Positions 30,751 to 40,453 of a DNA stretch of 64,000 nt are shown in pieces. The notes beneath the pieces were generated by a model. It searched no databases and was not told where the DNA came from. It saw only the letters and a program-made list of their open reading frames with translations. The first letter of the stretch is position 1, and each line of letters begins with the position of its first letter. A program made the translations under genes and the position numbers. Location: the NCBI GenBank assembly GCA_023213395.1, contig CM041465.1:30883741-30947740 (forward strand), given 5' to 3'. Source of the DNA: Cycas panzhihuaensis (lineage: Eukaryota > Cycadophyta).

Positions 30751-32622
30751 TTAATTTCGGTTGTTTTTAGTTTGGTTGTTTCGATACTCTTTGTCTCCTA
30801 TTTTATGAGCAGGGGTATCTTCTATTTCCCTTTCTCCAACATTTATTTCAGTAAACTCCACAGGATAACTACGTATCTCTTCTCCTTCTTCGTTTTCTGA
30901 TTTTTCCTTCTCTTTATTCATTGGTGTTATGGTTCCTTGTTCTAGGTTTATACTCATTCTCCTAATAACCTTAAGTACTTTATTGATATCCCTGTCTTCT
31001 GATGAATGTGTAAAAGTTTTTATAAAAGATTTTTTTAGGTTTCCCCAAGTTACACCTAGGTTTTGTTCATTTCCTAGGAACAAATCCCTTGCTACCTGTC
31101 CTAGGGTGTGATAAAAGAGGTTAGACCATGTTTTCTTTGGTATACTTCGGGATGTCCACTCTTGTTTACATTTCTGAATATGTTTGCTAGGGCATTTCCC
31201 TACATGGAATAATGAAATGTTTAGTTGTTTGGGTTGGTCGAAGCGTACTCTAAATGCAGCTTGTAATTCTTTCCATCCCTGGAGAGTAGCTTGGTGGGCT
31301 AAGTAACAACACCAGGTCGTTCCTCGTAAGGTGAGTACTAAATCCGTCTGCCACCGATTCTTATTCCAGTTCTCTTCCTCTGTCCAGTATTCTATGCAAT
31401 GGATTAAATGGGTAGTTCCGTATAACTGCTCTCCATAAAAGGGTTTAACATAATCTCCAATGTAAGTTTCAAAGTGTCTCTCCTCGGGGATGGTTATCCT
31501 ACTGCCTAGACCTGAGTCTCTAGAAGTATTTTCTGCCAATTCCTCCTCAATTTCCTTGGGTTTGGCGCCAATTGTTGGAAGGGACCGATTGTTGGGTGGG
31601 TATACTTCTAAAGAGGATGAGGAAGAATTACTACTTCCTTCACCGGGTTGTAATAGGTAATCTTCCTTAGGACCCACGCCTAGGGTAGAGGAGGGGTTAG
31701 GATTAGTACTAGATACTATAGAGCTATGGAATAAACTAGGTATACTAAGGGGCTTTTGGTCTAGGGTTAGGTTATTATTAGCTCCCGTGTTATCTGCTAT
31801 GCTACTGCTAGTTGCCATATACTCAAAAGAATTTGAATTATCGTTAATGTTTTCAGTCACATATTTGGATAATAAATTACATCTATGAGAAGGAGAATTA
31901 ACTTCATAAGCATCTTGCAACCAATAGTCCACAAATCTCATCTCGTTTTCATCATTTGAAGAATTGTAGATTTCTCCAAAGTGAGTCGGCTTTGTTTCTT
32001 GGAGATCGATCATTTTGATTGGTTCTTCGGCTGTGTGGTAGAGATTTCCTTCGTCAAATGAAGATGCTGTCGCTTCACTCACAATAGTCGTGCTCGAACC
32101 GTCGTCGGGTATTATTTCAACGGAATTCTTTCCCAACATTGGTAATACCACTTCATTTCCTCCATCAGACAATGTGAAAGTTACATCTTTCCAACTTTGG
32201 AGACATTGTGTTTTGTATAGCCAAGGTCTCCCCAATAAGGCTGGATAGGGTGTTGCACCCTTCTTTGTTTCTACGATCATAAAATCGATTTTGACTGTAA
32301 TTCCTTCCACATCTACTTTGATGTTGGAGAGCTTCCCCACGGGTCGTACTAGCAATTCGTTTGCTAACTTCAACAAATAAGTTGTTGCTTCCAACTTTGG
32401 GCTCCCCAGCTTTCGGCATGTCGAGGTTGGCAGTACATTCACGACAACTCCTCCATCCACGATTACTCTCGAAAATCCTTCTCCCAACACAGTGATTATT
32501 ACCATGGGATCCATGTTGAAAGACGACATCACTTTTTTGAAGCTCTTGGTGATTCCTTGTTGTTGTAATATTCCTCCCTTAATCCAATCTATCACTTGGC
32601 ATTGGTGGATTGTTGATTGCAA
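30751..32622 (-). CDS. Protease, linker and second gag-like domain (element D), 623-codon open frame
   Basis: This part of D's gag-pol is still fully open. Residues about 45-175 are the protease: VIVDGGVVVNVLPTST has the active-site Asp in a DGG variant, followed by YPALLGRPWLYKTQCLQSW and GGNEVVLPMLG. Residues about 180-380 form a Ser, Pro and Asn-rich linker. At about 386 comes ETYIGDYVKPFYGEQLYG, at about 420-450 TDLVLTLRGTTWCCYLAH and WKELQAAFRVRF, and at about 505-540 LFYHTLGQVARDLFLG and WGNLKKSFIKTF. The last two pairs look like gag capsid helices (L-x-G-x-A-x-x-W/F, then W...F...F). C and F have the same arrangement; G does not. It is translated only as part of a polyprotein that is broken elsewhere. 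Confidence 0.75.
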   Translation of the reverse strand: MQSTIHQCQVIDWIKGGILQQQGITKSFKKVMSSFNMDPMVIITVLGEGFSRVIVDGGVVVNVLPTSTCRKLGSPKLEATTYLLKLANELLVRPVGKLSNIKVDVEGITVKIDFMIVETKKGATPYPALLGRPWLYKTQCLQSWKDVTFTLSDGGNEVVLPMLGKNSVEIIPDDGSSTTIVSEATASSFDEGNLYHTAEEPIKMIDLQETKPTHFGEIYNSSNDENEMRFVDYWLQDAYEVNSPSHRCNLLSKYVTENINDNSNSFEYMATSSSIADNTGANNNLTLDQKPLSIPSLFHSSIVSSTNPNPSSTLGVGPKEDYLLQPGEGSSNSSSSSLEVYPPNNRSLPTIGAKPKEIEEELAENTSRDSGLGSRITIPEERHFETYIGDYVKPFYGEQLYGTTHLIHCIEYWTEEENWNKNRWQTDLVLTLRGTTWCCYLAHQATLQGWKELQAAFRVRFDQPKQLNISLFHVGKCPSKHIQKCKQEWTSRSIPKKTWSNLFYHTLGQVARDLFLGNEQNLGVTWGNLKKSFIKTFTHSSEDRDINKVLKVIRRMSINLEQGTITPMNKEKEKSENEEGEEIRSYPVEFTEINVGEREIEDTPAHKIGDKEYRNNQTKNNRN

Positions 32623-32876
32623 TTATTTCACCAAGTTTTCCATCAACAACAATATTCGTGGAATGTCCTCCGCTGGTAATCCCTTAAACAATTCCTCCAT
32701 TTGTACCACTTGAGGCTGTGTTTTAGCTCTTCCGGTATCTTTTCTTCCTCCTTTTGTCTATTTTCTCTTACGTACACATTCTTAGTTTCTAGTTTCCCCA
32801 TTGGCAACATGCTGTCTATTTGGGTTAACTCTCCCAATATCTGCTTTGATTGCCTGAATCGGTTTATCTCGGTTTG
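32623..32876 (-). pseudogene. Gag-protease spacer (element D)
   Basis: On the - strand this reads an ELTQIDSMLPMGKLETKNVY segment and a Lys/Glu-rich stretch, with stops. F has the matching MLPMGKPETKHVYIRKNRQK. It links the zinc knuckles with protease. Confidence 0.6.
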
Positions 32877-33458
32877 CTAGTTTGGGTACCCTTCTTTCGC
32901 ATTCTCCTTTTGCTTCTTTTGGAGTTTTACATTTTTACTATTCTCTGGTATGATCGTCATTAAATTGGTGACCTTGGCTTTCCCTTTGCAATCCTCTGTT
33001 CTATGCTCGCTTGGCCCACAATTGTTACATACGAACGGTTTTTGTTCGTATTTTCGCTTAGTTGGGCATTCCAATTTCCAATGTTCAAATTGTAGACATA
33101 TGAGACATCTCCCTATGGGTTGTTTCTTCCTGGAGGATCCTTGTGTACTCCTTGCTGTGTATACATTCCGAGGTGGGTTGCCTTTTCTTCCCTTGCCTTG
33201 TCCTTTGTACGATCTTCCTCTAGGATTGTAAAAACAATCCTTTGTCATATGACTATCCACATCACATATGTGGCACCATTTGTCCCTTTGGTACATTGCA
33301 CTATTCTTCGGATTAATTTCACATTCTTTTGTTGTGTGTGAACTTTCTTCGTAGATGTGGCACCACTTTTCAACCTTGAATTCGCGGTCCTTCTTTTTCT
33401 TCGCCGCTTCCTCTTCTCTATTATTTTTCATTTTTAATCTTGCTACTTCTTTTCTCAA
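32877..33458 (-). pseudogene. Zinc-knuckle array of gag (element D)
   Basis: An open 193-codon segment carries four knuckles: CHIYEESSHTTKEC (second Cys changed to Tyr), CHICDVDSHMTKDC, CLICLQFEHWKLEC and CNNCGPSEHRTEDC. Between the second and third is a Gly and Arg-rich RGRSYKGQGKGRKGNPPR. It should bind RNA in the particle. Most plant Gypsy gags have one or two knuckles. Confidence 0.85.
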
Positions 33459-33459
33459 A

Positions 33460-34772
33460 GCTTCTACTTCTTATTCCTCTTCCGAGACTCCCACCTGACA
33501 GAAGGGTTGGTTATGCTGATTCTGCTTGATTTCCCTTATCTCCTCTTGTAATCTCAGTAGGAGGGGATCGTGCCCTTTGGCTTGAGCATCCATTTCTGCT
33601 TAAAAATCTACTGCTAAATCCTGGGTGTTCTTTAAGGACTTCAATGGATGTGCATGCATCATAGATCTCAACTTTTCATTTAATCCTCTGATAAAATAAT
33701 TCATCATGTTGTGGTCCGTCAGGGTCTCGTTGATCATATTGGCAGCGATGATTTTCATTCGGCTAATATAAGTCAATACTGATTCTCCCGGTCTTTGTTT
33801 GATTTCCCTTAAAGCAATTTCCACCGCTTCATTGCTTCGGAACGTCCGAAACCTTTCCTCAAAAGATTTCTTTATGTTGGCCCATGTTTCCTTTGTATTC
33901 AACTCCTTGTACCATGCCAATGGTCCTCCCCTCAATGTGCAAGCGAATCTAGCCTTTATTTCATCTTCATCCGTGATTTTCTTTACATCAATCAAGTTTT
34001 GGAACAAATATGCGTGCTCAGCGGCATCTGAGGTGTCATTAAAGATCAATTTCCCAAAATCTTTGTAGTCGTCCATCTTGGGTGACTGTACTGGTGTTCC
34101 ACCCAGTGGTGATTCTTCTCATTTTTCCTCCTCAAGGGATTCTACTTCTTCCTCTCCACCCTTCTCCTTAGGTGGTGTGTTTGGAGTGCTTACTGCAATG
34201 CTATCCCTTCTAAATAGGGGATTCTTGAATGGTGTCTTGAGGTGTATAGGCTCTAGCACACCTGGTACTTGTACTGTCAATGGTGTGACCACTATATACG
34301 ATTGTTCAGACCCTCTGTCTGACGAATCCTAAAAAAGCTGCCTTGTTAACTTATTTTCCCAATATGCCGAGGGACTTTCCTCCGCCTTCTTCTCGTTATC
34401 ACTTAGGTCCTTCGGGGTATCTTCCACAGGTGTATTTTCCTCCTTCCTTGGGGCGTCTTTATGTTCCTCATTCACTTTTGCTTTTTTTCCCTTTCTGGGC
34501 TAAATAGGTCATACTTGATTGGGGCTGGTGTTAATACCATTTGTTCGCCATTGTTTCTCTCTCCTTGCTCCTGAGGTGTCTAGGCTCTACTTGCCTCAGA
34601 TTCTTCAACGAAATGTCCCTTAGTCTCGTTATTATGCGAACTTAGTCTTCTTGTCCTTCTCAATTTTAACTCACTTTGACCATCGTAATGCTCTCTGTCT
34701 ACTTGTTTCTTTCCCCTTAGGTGAAGTATCCTTTTGTGGCTCTCCCGCCTTCGAAGGCCTCTTAGGTGGCAT
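33460..34772 (-). pseudogene. Gag capsid (element D)
   Basis: The start is set at ATG 34772 by comparison with F and C (MPPK-P-KA-E). The N-terminal third is broken by stops near 34500 and 34330. The core 33600-34076 is open: DDYKDFGKLIFNDTSDAAEH, EIKARFACTLRGGPLAWYKE, WANIKKSFEERFRTF, EIKQRPGESVLTYISRMKII and FIRGLNEKLRSMMHAHPLKS, a textbook gag pattern. A coiled-coil segment leads to the zinc knuckles. Confidence 0.88.
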
Positions 34773-34898
34773 TGGAAGGCCCCCTGGTTGTCGGAGGCTT
34801 AGTTACAGCCTGCCATCACAACGACAGCCAGGGTCATCTGTCCTTTGAACATTCCTCTTTGTGAAACTCCTGGCCCTCGTCCCTCCTCAGTGGACGTA

Positions 34899-34912
34899 GG
34901 CAATGAAACCAA
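34899..34912 (-). other. Primer-binding site of element D
   Basis: The - strand reads TTGGTTTCATTGCC immediately after the 5' LTR, followed by TACGTCC as in F. Same lineage-specific site as in G and F, with two changes. Confidence 0.75.
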
Positions 34913-35752
34913 TGTTGACTTAAGGTTACACACTACACTTGTGAGAAAATACACTTGTCAAGGTAACACATGTAGTCTAGTCTAGGATACAGTCAACATG
35001 TTCATATACTTCAATCACACAGATTTATTCACAATTCCACACAATCATGTCACAATTTACACAGCAATATAGTAATCAACACATATTCAGCATCCAATCT
35101 TCATAAAACACATAGAATCCACATTTCTACGTAACTCTTCTTTTATTAAGTAATAAGTCTTTGTACAATAGGTGCTGGAATGCATTCCCTGTGCATTCCA
35201 GCCACATACACAGTTGCTGTCTCATGCATACCCGGAAGGTACACACCATTATACACTGCGTTGTGTTGCTAGCATATGTACTGGCTACCGTACCATTGAG
35301 TGTCTGAATACTTGGCTCTCACCCTAATAGAATGGTCCTTGTGAAGTCCCTTAAATGCGCCTTCTTGGTGTCCTTTGGCTGAAGGGTTATGACTCCCTGT
35401 TATAACCGTATCCTTTTAGCCATAAGCATACCTCTTTGTTAATCTTTAGTTAACCTTCTTAATTGCTGTCTTACTCATCCGTACGTCCGTACGTACGTCT
35501 GACGTCATCCCAGGTGCCCATCTGTCAGGTCCTGTTGTGCGTACTTTTCCTGTTTGCTTGCATACTGTCGGAGGTACGTATACTGTGTTGCATACCTTTT
35601 TAGGTACGCACCTATCATAGATACCCAGAATGCTGATTTTCCTCTTCTTTTGCCTCATGCGTATGTCCGTACGGTCCGTACCTGCACATCCAAGGTCACA
35701 CAGCCTATCTTTGGTCTGCTCATAGCCCAGCGTGTCAAAATATGTCCCAACA
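34913..35752 (-). repeat. 5' LTR of element D (right copy)
   Basis: 840 bases, TGTTGACTTAAGG...CCCAACA. It pairs with 11473-12314 and, in reverse, with the LTR of F (59264-60096). It contains tgacgtca at 35500-35507 next to repeated gtacg units. Confidence 0.92.
35500..35507. promoter_or_regulatory. TGACGTCA palindrome in D's LTR
   Basis: A perfect bZIP-type ACGT-core palindrome lies beside an array of gtacg motifs at 35480-35499. F has the same palindrome at 59508-59515. The left LTR of D has tgacatca instead. Regulatory role is inference. Confidence 0.4.
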
Positions 35753-35757
35753 TCGTA

Positions 35758-36300
35758 TTCCTGAGTATCATTCATACGGTTGATTTCTTCCGTTGTATGG
35801 TATAGATTGGCTTCATCGAAAGTGTAAGAAGTTTCTTGTGTGGCGATTGTTGTACTGGATGCATCGTCCAGAATCACTTCCACTTTGTACTTGCCTTTTG
35901 CCAACATGGGGAGGACGACCTCATTTCCTCCATCTGTAAGAGTAAAGGTGACATCCTTCCAACTTTGCAAACATTCTATCTGGTATAACCATGGTCTCTC
36001 TAACAATGTCGGGTAGGTCACAATGTCCTTGACAACGTCCATGATTGTAAAGTTTATAGGGACGATGATGCCGACTACATTTATTTGAATATTCTCCAAT
36101 TGCCCCACTGGTTTGACCAGCAATTCATTGGCCAACTTTAATGAGTAATTCATAGGTGATAATCGTGGGTTCCCTAGCTTCTTCCATGTTTGAGTTGGTA
36201 ACGCATTCACTGCTACTCCTTCGTCTACAATAATGCTTTTGAGGTTTACCCCTAAAATGTTGATATCCACTGACGGATCCAGGTCACAAGATGGTCTGAT
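35758..36300 (-). pseudogene. Protease (element C), cut by element D
   Basis: The - strand shows LKSIIVDEGVAVNALPTQTW, where the active site reads D-E-G instead of D-G-G, then LANELLVKPVGQLENIQINV, YPTLLERPWLYQIECLQSW and GGNEVVLPMLAKG. The frame is cut by the D insertion at 35753-35757 and resumes at 11472 in the linker. Downstream codons read into D's LTR are not part of the protein. Confidence 0.85.
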
Positions 36301-37211
36301 CTTGTGTAGGCTTTGATAGGCTTCCTTCAGATGTATCTTTCCTCATTTTATCCACTTGATAACTTTCCGCAATAGAATGATTAAGTTCAGTTGGTTGACT
36401 AATTCTTCCATGAGTATCAATTTTTGCAAGAGTTCTTCCATGTTGGGGTTTTTTTTTAAGTTCTCCAGTAATGCCTGCTCTTCTGTTTTCTTGTTCCTTC
36501 CTTGACATACCTGTTTTATTTCTGGCTTCCCTATAGGTAGTGATTTAATTGTTTCCTCTTGTGCAGCTTCTTCCAGTGCTTTCTTGGCAGTAGCAAAGTG
36601 ATTGATTTCCACCTTTGGGTTATCTCCCTCACTTTTTTGGTTTTATAGGTTGGCGTTCTTTGGGGACCCTAGTATGATTGTCGCTTCATTTAGGGCTTTA
36701 CCCTTGCCTTTGCACTGCGTAGTGGTATGAGTGCCTGGACCATAATTTTGCATAGGTATGGACATTCTTTTTGGATCTTTGCTACTGGGCAGTTGAACTT
36801 CTAGTGCCCATACTCCAGACATATCAAACATCTTCCCAATGGAGGTTTCTTTCTTGAGTTTTCTGGTTGCGTCCTTGTTGTATATATTGTTCGAGTATTC
36901 AGTTTATTTCTCCCTCGCTCTCTTCCTTGGGTGTTGGTGCCTCTGGTATTAAAATATCAATCCCGCGTATTATGTTTTCCTTGGTCGCAAATATGGCACC
37001 AAGTATTTTGTTTATGATTTCGTGCATTACATTCACACTCCTTCGTGTTGTGAGTATTCTCTTCACAAATGTGACACCATTTCTCAATTGGGGGTTCTTT
37101 ACCTCGATGTTTGTCTGAATCCTCTCTGGGGTTATCTCGGTGTTGTAATTTCAGTCTAGCCACTTCCTTCCTTAAGGCTTCTGTCTCCATATTCTCCTCT
37201 GTCTTAGTCAT
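36301..37211 (-). pseudogene. Zinc knuckles and gag-protease spacer (element C)
   Basis: The - strand carries knuckles CHICEENTHNTKEC and CHICDQGKHNTRD, then frame-broken third and fourth copies near 36640-36820 (ending NYGPGTHTTTQC, one Cys changed to Tyr). A Lys/Glu-rich spacer at 36284-36612 follows. The layout matches D's four-knuckle array. Confidence 0.75.
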
Positions 37212-38446
37212 TTGAAATAGGGGTCTATTAAGGTTTTATGTCTTAAATTCATTTATTTATTCTTACAACCTCATAACCAAGGGGTTATAGGCTACTCTCT
37301 TGGTATCTATTTTTTCTCAAAGTCCAAGGCCAATTCTTGCGTGTGCTTGTATGATTTTAAGGGATGCGACGCCATTGCATTCCTTAACTTGGTATTCAAC
37401 CCATTTATAAAGAAAGTATGCATATTCAAGTTCGTGATCTTTTCATTGTTTGTCATGGCAGCAATGATCATATCTATTTTGCTAATGTATATCATGACAG
37501 ACTCCCTTGGCTTTTGTTGTATCTCCCTTAGAGTTAGTTCGATGATGTCATTGTTTCTATACTTCAAAAACCTTGTTTCGAATTCTTTTTTAATTTCATT
37601 CCAAGATTTGTGTGGGTCTAATTGCTTATACCATGCTAATGGTATACCCCTTAATGAATATGCAAATCTCTCTTTAATTTTGTCTTCGCCTGTGATTTTC
37701 TCAAGATTGATTAATCTTTGGAATTAGTAGATATGTTATGCAACATCAATAGAGTCATCAAAAATAAGTTTTCCAAACACTCTGTGGTGTGCCATTGTAG
37801 AATTGTTTCTCCCCTCCTCCCTTTGAGGTGGAGTTGTTGCCTTTCCTTTCGAGAACTTTTTATAGGATCTCCTTAGTGGTGTTTCTTCCCTACTATTTCC
37901 TTTCCTGTATAAGGGATTACATATGGGTGACTTTAGTTGGATTACCCCTTGTATTCTCGGTTTCTCTGCCGCTACTGGAGTTGTTATTATATATGATTGA
38001 TCCTAGCTTCCCTCTGGTGGATCTTCGAAGAGTTGTCTAATCAAATGATTTTCCCAACGTGCCTGGGGACCTTCCTTCGCCTTTTCCTCATTACCACTTA
38101 GGTCCTTTAGAGTCGACTCCAAACTTTGTTCTATCTTAGGGTATTTTGTTTCTTCTTCCTCCTCCACAATATCCTTCCCTTTGTTGTGATATTTCTTTGC
38201 AGTAGGTGTGATTGTCATGGGCTCCCCTCAGCCTCTATTTTCTATTTCATGTGGTGTTTGGGCTCCACTTGCCTCAGATCCTTCCACTAATTCATTTTGG
38301 TCTTCTTTTTTATTGATACTTAATCTTCGTGCTCTCCTTAGCTTCTTTTCTCGAGACCATCTTAAGGCTTTTTGCCTGCTTGATTCTGTTATTCCCTGAG
38401 GTTTTGTTTGTGATTCCTCCGCCTTTGAAGGCCATTTAGGTGGCAT
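37212..38446 (-). pseudogene. Gag capsid (element C)
   Basis: The start ATG at 38446 gives MPPKWPSKAEESQTKPQG, matching F and D. The middle is decayed; the better part, 37307-37567, reads EIQQKPRESVMIYISKIDMI, FFINGLNTKLRNAMASHPLK and SYKHTQELALDFEKK. Capsid helices before it are in broken frames around 37570-37800. Several stops. Confidence 0.8.
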
Positions 38447-38564
38447 TGGAAAGTCCCCCTCGCTATCTAGGCTTAGTTACAGCTTGCGATCACTGTGACA
38501 GCCAGGGTGACTTGTCCTTTGCACATGGATTTTCCGTTTTCTCTTCCCTTCGCTAGTGGACTTA

Positions 38565-38626
38565 GTCAACGAAACTAATGTTGACTCTTTTTCTCACTAC
38601 ACTTGTGAGATAGGCAACAAAACCAA
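38565..38626 (-). other. Double primer-site scar at the 5' end of element C
   Basis: Next to C's 5' LTR is a primer site (38613-38626, - strand TTGGTTTTGTTGCC). Then comes a 34-base relic of a D/F-type LTR end (38579-38612) and a second primer-site copy (38565-38578, TTAGTTTCGTTGAC), then the D/F-type leader. Compare F at 60063-60117, where the same LTR end, primer site and leader occur once. Confidence 0.8.
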
Positions 38627-39353
38627 TGTTGACTACTGATTTGCTCCTTATTGCAAGATCTTCACTTGTCAAGGGTTTCCACTATAGTCTAGGGTGTGTG
38701 CACGTGGTCAACATACATAGTCTTTCATTTATTAAGCCACATAAGTCCACAAGTAACTCATACATATATACTCACCATGCATTCCTCAATAAGTACACAT
38801 GATTTTCCACGTAACTCTCTTATTTTATTAGACAATAGTCAATATTAGATCATACAAGGTACATTCTGGTCTGACTGGTCAACTGTACCAGATCAGGTAC
38901 CATTGGAATCACTCACTTGGCTCTCACACCCATCCCAATGAGTGGATATGTTTATATACATTGTGCATCCCTATTATGGAACGGTTGCGTCTTCAATCGC
39001 AACCGTCCGTTCTTCCGAATGGGCGTCTGTTCAGCCCTTAACCACTCTTAGTTAATCTCTTAATACAATCTTTCGTGCATAGAACTGTCCATGTGTCATA
39101 TGCATTCTATCCACTGTTCCTTTGCTAGGTCGCAACAATTCTCTTGTCTGTTCGGTGTGTTTCTGTGTTCCTCGGTCGTTCCTACGTACAACATCTGTTC
39201 CTGCAGTGGAATGGACTACATTCTGTAATCGCTTCATTCACTCTGCTTACGAATGCATGTCGAATGGTTGCTCTACAAAATACTTATTGTATTGTCTGTT
39301 TTTTGTTATACATTCCTTCTACTAGATGCATGGGTGTCAATTATACCGTAATC
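38627..39353 (-). repeat. 5' LTR of element C (right copy)
   Basis: 727 bases starting TGTTGACTACTGATTTGC and pairing with 4927-5654. Its last bases (accgtaatc) have diverged from the partner's actgcaaca. The right flank resumes element B. Confidence 0.85.
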
Positions 39354-39890
39354 ATGCCACAATCATACACCATTAATAGATCTCACCAAGGACAACTTTA
39401 AATGGAACGAAAAAGCAAACCAGAGCTTTGAATACCCAAATGTAGTGGTCACTACAACACTAATCTTGGCTATGCCAAACTTCGACTAAACATTTATGGT
39501 AGAATGTGATGCTTCAAGAATGCAAATCAGGACAATCTTACTCCAAAACGATCATCCTATAGCATATGAGAGTAGAAAGCTCAAATTTTGGGAAAGAGTC
39601 AAGAGAACTTACAATGAAATGCTAACAATGTTGCACACTCTCTCTAAATGAAGGCAATACTTATTAGGGACAAAATTCATAGTACACAAATCATCACAGC
39701 CTCAAGTAGTTCTTCTCATAGCCCAATCTGTTTGAATAACAACAAAAGTGGACTGTTAAGATATAAGATTATGATTTTGAAGTATCCTATAAAAAGGGGA
39801 AGGAAAACGTAGTGGTAGATGTCTTATCCTGGATATATGAAGAACCAAGTTGCTTAGTAATAATGGTCCCTCATCCAAATTGGCTAGACA
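39354..39890 (+). pseudogene. RNase H remnant (element B)
   Basis: After element C, B resumes with DNFKWNEKANQSFE and VVVTTTLILAMPNF, then VECDASRMQIRTILLQNDHP, IAYESRKLKFWERVKRTYNE and LLGTKFIVHKSSQP, which are the usual Ty3 RNase H blocks. The WRHYL block reads RQYLL. Stops and shifts occur at about 39650 and 39740. It continues the RT at 4926. Confidence 0.8.
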
Positions 39891-39929
39891 AATGATCCCA
39901 AGAATACGTCACTAACTTAGCCACTGAGG

Positions 39930-40448
39930 AGAAAATAGTTCAATGTATTGCCAAAATAGTAGGACCGGAATGCAGTATGAAGGGGTATACCCTACTCTAC
40001 AAAGGAAGAATCTACCTACCACATGACTCACACCTTAAAGAGATCATACTCAAGGAACACCACTAGGGTCCACTCGCTGGCCACTCAGGATTCTTGAAAA
40101 CATATGAGAAGATTAAAACATCATTCTATTGGGAAGAAATGAAGAATGCAATAAAGAAATTCGTCACTAAGTGCAATATCTTGCAGAAGCAAAAAGGTAG
40201 AAAATATAAGAAGTTCATAACTGTTGCAATTTCTTAATAGACCTGACAAAAAATGGAAGGAAATATCAATGGATTTCATAATAGTCCTTCTCAAATCTGA
40301 AGGCAAAGATATTCTATTTGTGGTAGTGTAATGTTTGACAATGTATGCCCATTTTATTCCCGTTTATTTGTTCTTCAAGATACCATAGATTTTAGTAGTA
40401 TTTATGAAGAATATTCACTAATATCATGTGTTTTCCAGAAAGATAGTG
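39930..40448 (+). pseudogene. Integrase, zinc domain and first part of core (element B)
   Basis: Readable blocks are HLKEIILKEHH, PLAGHSGFLKTYEKIKTSFY and FVTKCNILQKQKG, giving the HHCC zinc domain, then [20 protein letters not shown] with the first catalytic Asp and the AHFIPV block. Stops interrupt it. It is cut at 40453 by the solo Copia LTR inside the second Asp region. Confidence 0.75.
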
Positions 40449-40453
40449 GTTGT

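Larger units (their letters stand above)
11473..35752 (-). mobile_element. Element D: Ty3/Gypsy element inserted in C, split by E and G
   Basis: LTRs at 11473-12314 and 34913-35752 are flanked by a perfect TSD, tcgta (11468-11472 and 35753-35757). On the - strand the order is PBS, gag, four zinc knuckles, protease, gag-like linker, RT, RNase H, a truncated integrase and ORF3. Own length is about 8.5 kb. Copia E and Gypsy G sit inside the RT, leaving only 273 bases of D between them. Most of the integrase is deleted. Confidence 0.9.
4927..39353 (-). mobile_element. Element C: Ty3/Gypsy element inserted in B and split by D
   Basis: LTRs at 4927-5654 and 38627-39353 bracket a - strand internal region. 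Read on the - strand it carries gag, zinc knuckles and protease (35758-38446), then a gag-like linker, RT, RNase H, integrase and ORF3 (5748-11472). Own length is about 10.1 kb. Element D occupies 11473-35752. Flanks atgct (4922-4926) and atgcc (39354-39358) form an imperfect target-site duplication. C belongs to the same lineage as D and F, but its LTR is a divergent type. Confidence 0.85.

Noticed and set aside
35446-35757. Extension of C's protease frame
   Set aside because: These codons are read through D's LTR after the insertion point and are not part of C's protein.
38579-38612. Thought to be a nested solo LTR
   Set aside because: Only 34 bases of one LTR end with no TSD; better explained as a template-switch scar.
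4922-39358. A perfect target-site duplication for element C
   Set aside because: atgct and atgcc differ at one base and the right LTR end is eroded, so I report it only as imperfect.
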